The notes under the pieces: model-generated
Databases searched by the model: none
Told to the model about the DNA's origin: nothing
What the model saw: only the letters and a program-made list of their open reading frames with translations
Made by a program: the position numbers and the translations under genes
In this document: piece after piece, positions 61,506 to 64,000 of the stretch
Position numbering within the stretch: the first letter of the stretch is position 1
Layout: every line of letters starts with the position of its first letter
Source: Sandaracinobacter neustonicus
Lineage (GTDB): Bacteria > Pseudomonadota > Alphaproteobacteria > Sphingomonadales > Sphingomonadaceae
NCBI RefSeq assembly: GCF_006385875.1
Contig: NZ_VFSU01000021.1
Coordinates: forward strand, 62,001 to 126,000
DNA: 64,000 nucleotides
Reading direction: 5' to 3'

Positions 61506-61883
61506 ATGTACGCCCCCTCCAAATCCCGCACCTTCATGCCGCTGGCGCTGATCGCCGCCGTTGCCATGACCTGCCTGCAAGGCGCTGCCTTTGCTGCCGA
61601 AGTTCCGATGCAGCCCGTTCAGAAGACGGTTGCCATTCCGGTGGCCGGGCTGAACCTTGCCAGCCCCGAAGCGCAGGCGAATGTGGACGCGCAGATCCGC
61701 CGCGCCGCCCGCGCCGTGTGCGGGCTGGACAATTACCGCGACCTCCGCGCGCTGGCCGAGCGGCCCGCTTGCGAGAAGGCGGCCATCGCCTCTGCGACGG
61801 CGAAGCGCGACGTGCTGGTCGCCCGCGCGCAGGCCGATCAACTGGCCGGCCGCGCCTCGCGGATTGCCGTGACCGCCGATTGA
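61506..61883 (+). CDS. UrcA family protein
   Basis: A 125-residue exported protein with a signal peptide (YAPSKSRTFMPLALIAAVAMTCLQGAAFA). The conserved UrcA core is VAGLNLASPEAQANVDAQIRRAARAVCGLDNYRDLRALAERPACEKAAIASA, with the two cysteines likely to form a disulfide. UrcA proteins are small periplasmic proteins of unknown function, found mainly in sphingomonads and caulobacters. It has its own terminator. Confidence 0.88.
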   Translation: MYAPSKSRTFMPLALIAAVAMTCLQGAAFAAEVPMQPVQKTVAIPVAGLNLASPEAQANVDAQIRRAARAVCGLDNYRDLRALAERPACEKAAIASATAKRDVLVARAQADQLAGRASRIAVTAD

Positions 61884-61907
61884 TCAGTTACCCAGTCAGT
61901 CCTGACT

Positions 61908-61945
61908 GGCCCGCTCCCCTTGCCGGGGGGCGGGCCATTTCTGTT
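61908..61945 (+). terminator. Rho-independent terminator after urcA-like gene
   Basis: A hairpin with arms GGCCCGC and GCGGGCC, extended by CCCC/GGGG around a mismatch, is followed by ATTTCTGTTTT. It begins 25 bases after the stop codon. Confidence 0.8.
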
Positions 61946-62073
61946 TTGGGGTTGCAGCTTTCGCAAACCCGTCGGCCTTTCGCCTTTATCGATGCCCCTC
62001 TCCACCCGTTCAGGCTCAGCCTGAGCGGAATTCAAGGACGGGCAGGCGATGCCTGTTTGCAAAGGATGGGGGA

Positions 62074-62832
62074 TCAGCCCCGCGTGACGCTGGCGCGGAC
62101 GCTGGCGAGATAGGTGCGGCCGATGCGCAATTGCTGCCCGCTGGCCAGTTCCGCCGTCCAATTGCCCTGCCCGTCATGGGCGAGGCGCATGATCCTGTCG
62201 CGGCGGACGATGGTGGAGCGGTGCAGGCGCAGAAATTGCGCCGGATCCAGCCGGGCTTCCAGCGCGCCGATGGTTTCGTGGATCAGCCAGCTGCGGCTGC
62301 CTGCGTGCAGGCGCATATAATCGCGCTCGGCCTCGATCCGCTCGATGTCTGACACGGCGACACGGGCCAGTTCGCCCCGGTTGGGAACCCAGAATTCCTG
62401 CGCATAGCGCGCGCTGGCAGCGGGCGGCGCATCGGCCGGGGCTTCCGCTGCCATCCGCGCACGCTCCGCCACGCGGGCCACGGCCTTTTCCAGCCGTTCC
62501 GGGGCCACCGGCTTCAGCAGGTAATCCACGGCCGCCGCATCGAAGGCGGCGATGGCATATTGATCGAAGGCCGTCACGAAGACGATGGCCGGGGCGTTGG
62601 TGCGGCCTTCCAGCATATTGGCGACATCGATTCCCGTCATGCCGGGCATGGCGATGTCCAGAAACACGAGGTCCGGCTGCAAAGCCTCGATCAGGCGTAG
62701 CGCGGCTTCGCCATCGGCGGCGGTGCCCACCAGTTGCACGCCGGGCAGGCGGGCGCAGAGAATCTGCATCCGCTCCACCGCGAGCGGCTCGTCATCGACG
62801 ATCAGGGTCTTCAATTGCGTCATGGATGCCAA
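62074..62832 (-). CDS. LytTR-type response regulator
   Basis: A 252-residue regulator. The receiver domain has DDEPLAVERM and the phosphorylated Asp in PDLVFLDIAMPGMTG, with KP in DYLLKPVAPERLEKA. The C-terminal LytTR DNA-binding domain shows RVAVSDIERIEAERDYMRLHAGSRSWLIHETIGALEARLDPAQFLRLHRSTIV. The kinase gene lies 45 bases upstream on the same strand, so they form a two-component pair. The target genes are unknown; the ATG at 62823 is an alternative start. Confidence 0.92.
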   Translation of the reverse strand: MASMTQLKTLIVDDEPLAVERMQILCARLPGVQLVGTAADGEAALRLIEALQPDLVFLDIAMPGMTGIDVANMLEGRTNAPAIVFVTAFDQYAIAAFDAAAVDYLLKPVAPERLEKAVARVAERARMAAEAPADAPPAASARYAQEFWVPNRGELARVAVSDIERIEAERDYMRLHAGSRSWLIHETIGALEARLDPAQFLRLHRSTIVRRDRIMRLAHDGQGNWTAELASGQQLRIGRTYLASVRASVTRG

Positions 62833-62877
62833 GGATTGCCCCGGCTGCGCGCATTGCGCAAGCCATGCCTGCCCGCC

Positions 62878-64000
62878 CTAGGCGCGCACCAGCGGCATCG
62901 TCAGCCGCACCAGCCAGCCCCCGGCGGAGGGGCGGCCGGACACGCAATCGGCGGCGTCGCCGAAGCTCGCCTTCAGCCGCGCCTCCACATTCGCCAGCCC
63001 CACGCCGGTGCCCGCTTCGGCGGCGGTGGCTGGGGCCTCGCCATCGTCGCGCACCCACAGTTCCAGCTTGTCGCCCACCTGATCGGCGGCGATCGTCACC
63101 GTCACGGGCCGCTGGCTGCGCGAGACGCCATATTTGATGGCGTTTTCCACCAGCGGTTGCAGGATCAGCGCGGGCACCAGCGCATCCTCCAGCCCGGCTG
63201 GCACCGCCACCTTCACCACCAGCCGCTCCGGGAAACGCACCTTCTCAATATCCAGATAGAGCAGCTGCAACCGCACTTCTTCGGACAAGGGCACATTCTC
63301 GCTCGCTTCGCGGGTGAGCGAGGCGCGGAAGAAGGTGGAGAGGTTCAGGATCATCTGCTCCGCCTCCTCCGTGCGCTGGCGCATCACGAGGGAACTGAGC
63401 GAATTCAGCGTGTTGAACAGGAAATGCGGGTTCACCTGATAGCGCAGCGCCTTCAGTTCGGCGGATTGCGCCGCCTGCCTGAGTTCAGCGGATTCCCGCT
63501 CCACCCGGCGCACTTTCGCCGCATAAGACAGCGCGACCCACATCACTGCCCATGAAGCGATGAAGAAATACCATTCGATCGCCGTGGAAGAGATCAGCGA
63601 AACCGGGTCCATCGGCGCGCCGCCGCTTTTCTCCATCTCCATGTCCAGATGCTCGGCGATGGGGAAGCCATAGAAGGCGATGTAGTTCACCGTGGCATAG
63701 GCGAAGGCGAGCGGCACCGAGGCGGCAAAGGCGATGGTGAGCAGCTTGCCGGTGCGCACATCGTCGAAGCGGCGCAGCAGCACATAGAGCAGGCCCGTCA
63801 GCGCCATCGCCGCCAGCGTGACAATGGCCCGGCGCAGCAGCATCTCGCCCTGCGCGGGCAGATCGTTCACCAGCGCCCGCGCGGTGGCGAGCACGAAATA
63901 GACCAGCCAGAAGCCGAGGATGGAGACAAACGCCATCTTCGCCGTGGGCCGGTCGGCTGCATCATCCGGGTCTTGGCCGGGCTGGCGCGCGGAGTGCCGC
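62878..64000 (-). CDS. LytS-type sensor histidine kinase, 5' end outside the window
   Basis: The frame is open to the last base of the window and continues upstream of the ATG at 63936 (residues HSARQPGQDPDDAADRPTAK before it). The true start may therefore lie outside, and the annotated end is only a lower bound. The protein has four hydrophobic helices, a membrane-proximal coiled coil and the His_kinase domain with LKALRYQVNPHFLFNTLNSLSSL, where the His of NPHFLFN is phosphorylated. The ATPase part contains LVENAIKYG and GVGLANVEARLKASFGD. It is the partner of the LytTR regulator just downstream. Confidence 0.9.
   Translation of the reverse strand, partial: RHSARQPGQDPDDAADRPTAKMAFVSILGFWLVYFVLATARALVNDLPAQGEMLLRRAIVTLAAMALTGLLYVLLRRFDDVRTGKLLTIAFAASVPLAFAYATVNYIAFYGFPIAEHLDMEMEKSGGAPMDPVSLISSTAIEWYFFIASWAVMWVALSYAAKVRRVERESAELRQAAQSAELKALRYQVNPHFLFNTLNSLSSLVMRQRTEEAEQMILNLSTFFRASLTREASENVPLSEEVRLQLLYLDIEKVRFPERLVVKVAVPAGLEDALVPALILQPLVENAIKYGVSRSQRPVTVTIAADQVGDKLELWVRDDGEAPATAAEAGTGVGLANVEARLKASFGDAADCVSGRPSAGGWLVRLTMPLVRA

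Overview
The window is GC-rich chromosomal DNA from an alphaproteobacterium, most likely a member of the Sphingomonadales. The markers that point there are GcrA, a PEPxxWA-type sorting-signal protein together with the PrsK/PrsR pair, an UrcA-family protein, a DUF4167 protein, a TonB-dependent receptor, a TIR-TPR membrane protein and the CysI/DUF934 neighbourhood. Genes are densely packed. Many neighbours overlap by 1 to 8 bases (ATGA, GTGA, TTGA or TGATG junctions), so several operons are clear.

Layout. 1-8 kb: the 3' part of an arylsulfatase, alanine racemase (alr), and a minus-strand sulfur-assimilation operon cobA-DUF2849-cysI-DUF934-cysH, in which CysH has the cysteine pairs of an APS reductase. 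8-17 kb: a class A penicillin-binding protein, a POT transporter, prfB with its programmed +1 frameshift, scpB, tatABC and gabD. 17-24 kb: a prolyl-oligopeptidase, nadC, an unknown protein, a 2-oxoglutarate oxygenase and an alkaline phosphatase. 24-33 kb: prsK-prsR, an HTH-like protein, a TetR regulator, the TIR-TPR protein and a PEP-CTERM protein. 33-42.7 kb: a FadL porin, a VOC protein, a formylglycine-generating enzyme, a CaiB-type CoA transferase, two M20 peptidases, a TauE-type permease and a ThDP enzyme. 42.7-44.7 kb: tRNA-Ser(GGA), then a decayed serine recombinase and a decayed IS5-type transposase. 45-54 kb: DUF4167, hisS-prfA-prmC, argF-hslO, an ABC permease and gcrA. 54-64 kb: a region holding a perfect parS-like palindrome, glnK-amtB behind a sigma-54-like promoter, tldD, a small zinc-finger protein, a TonB receptor, urcA, and a LytTR regulator with its LytS-type kinase, which runs off the window.

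The most unusual property is not a gene. About ten intergenic regions carry the same set of short modules in the same order. At the core is a MITE-like unit bounded by 15-bp inverted ends (ATTGCCTGCGGCGCT / AGCGCCGCAGGCAAT); its eight two-ended copies range from 40 to 293 bp. On either side sit 21-nt hairpins of constant design (outer GCAGG/CCTGC, central unpaired base or triplet) whose inner stems differ between copies yet usually stay self-complementary. None of the units encodes a transposase.

Functional links: the formylglycine-generating enzyme could activate the Cys-type sulfatase; CobA supplies the siroheme precursor for CysI; PrmC modifies the adjacent PrfA and the distant PrfB; PrsK/PrsR probably control exosortase-linked genes, and a candidate substrate lies 3.6 kb downstream; GlnK regulates AmtB. 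Coordinates and motifs were read by eye, so product names rest on motif recognition and not on database searches.
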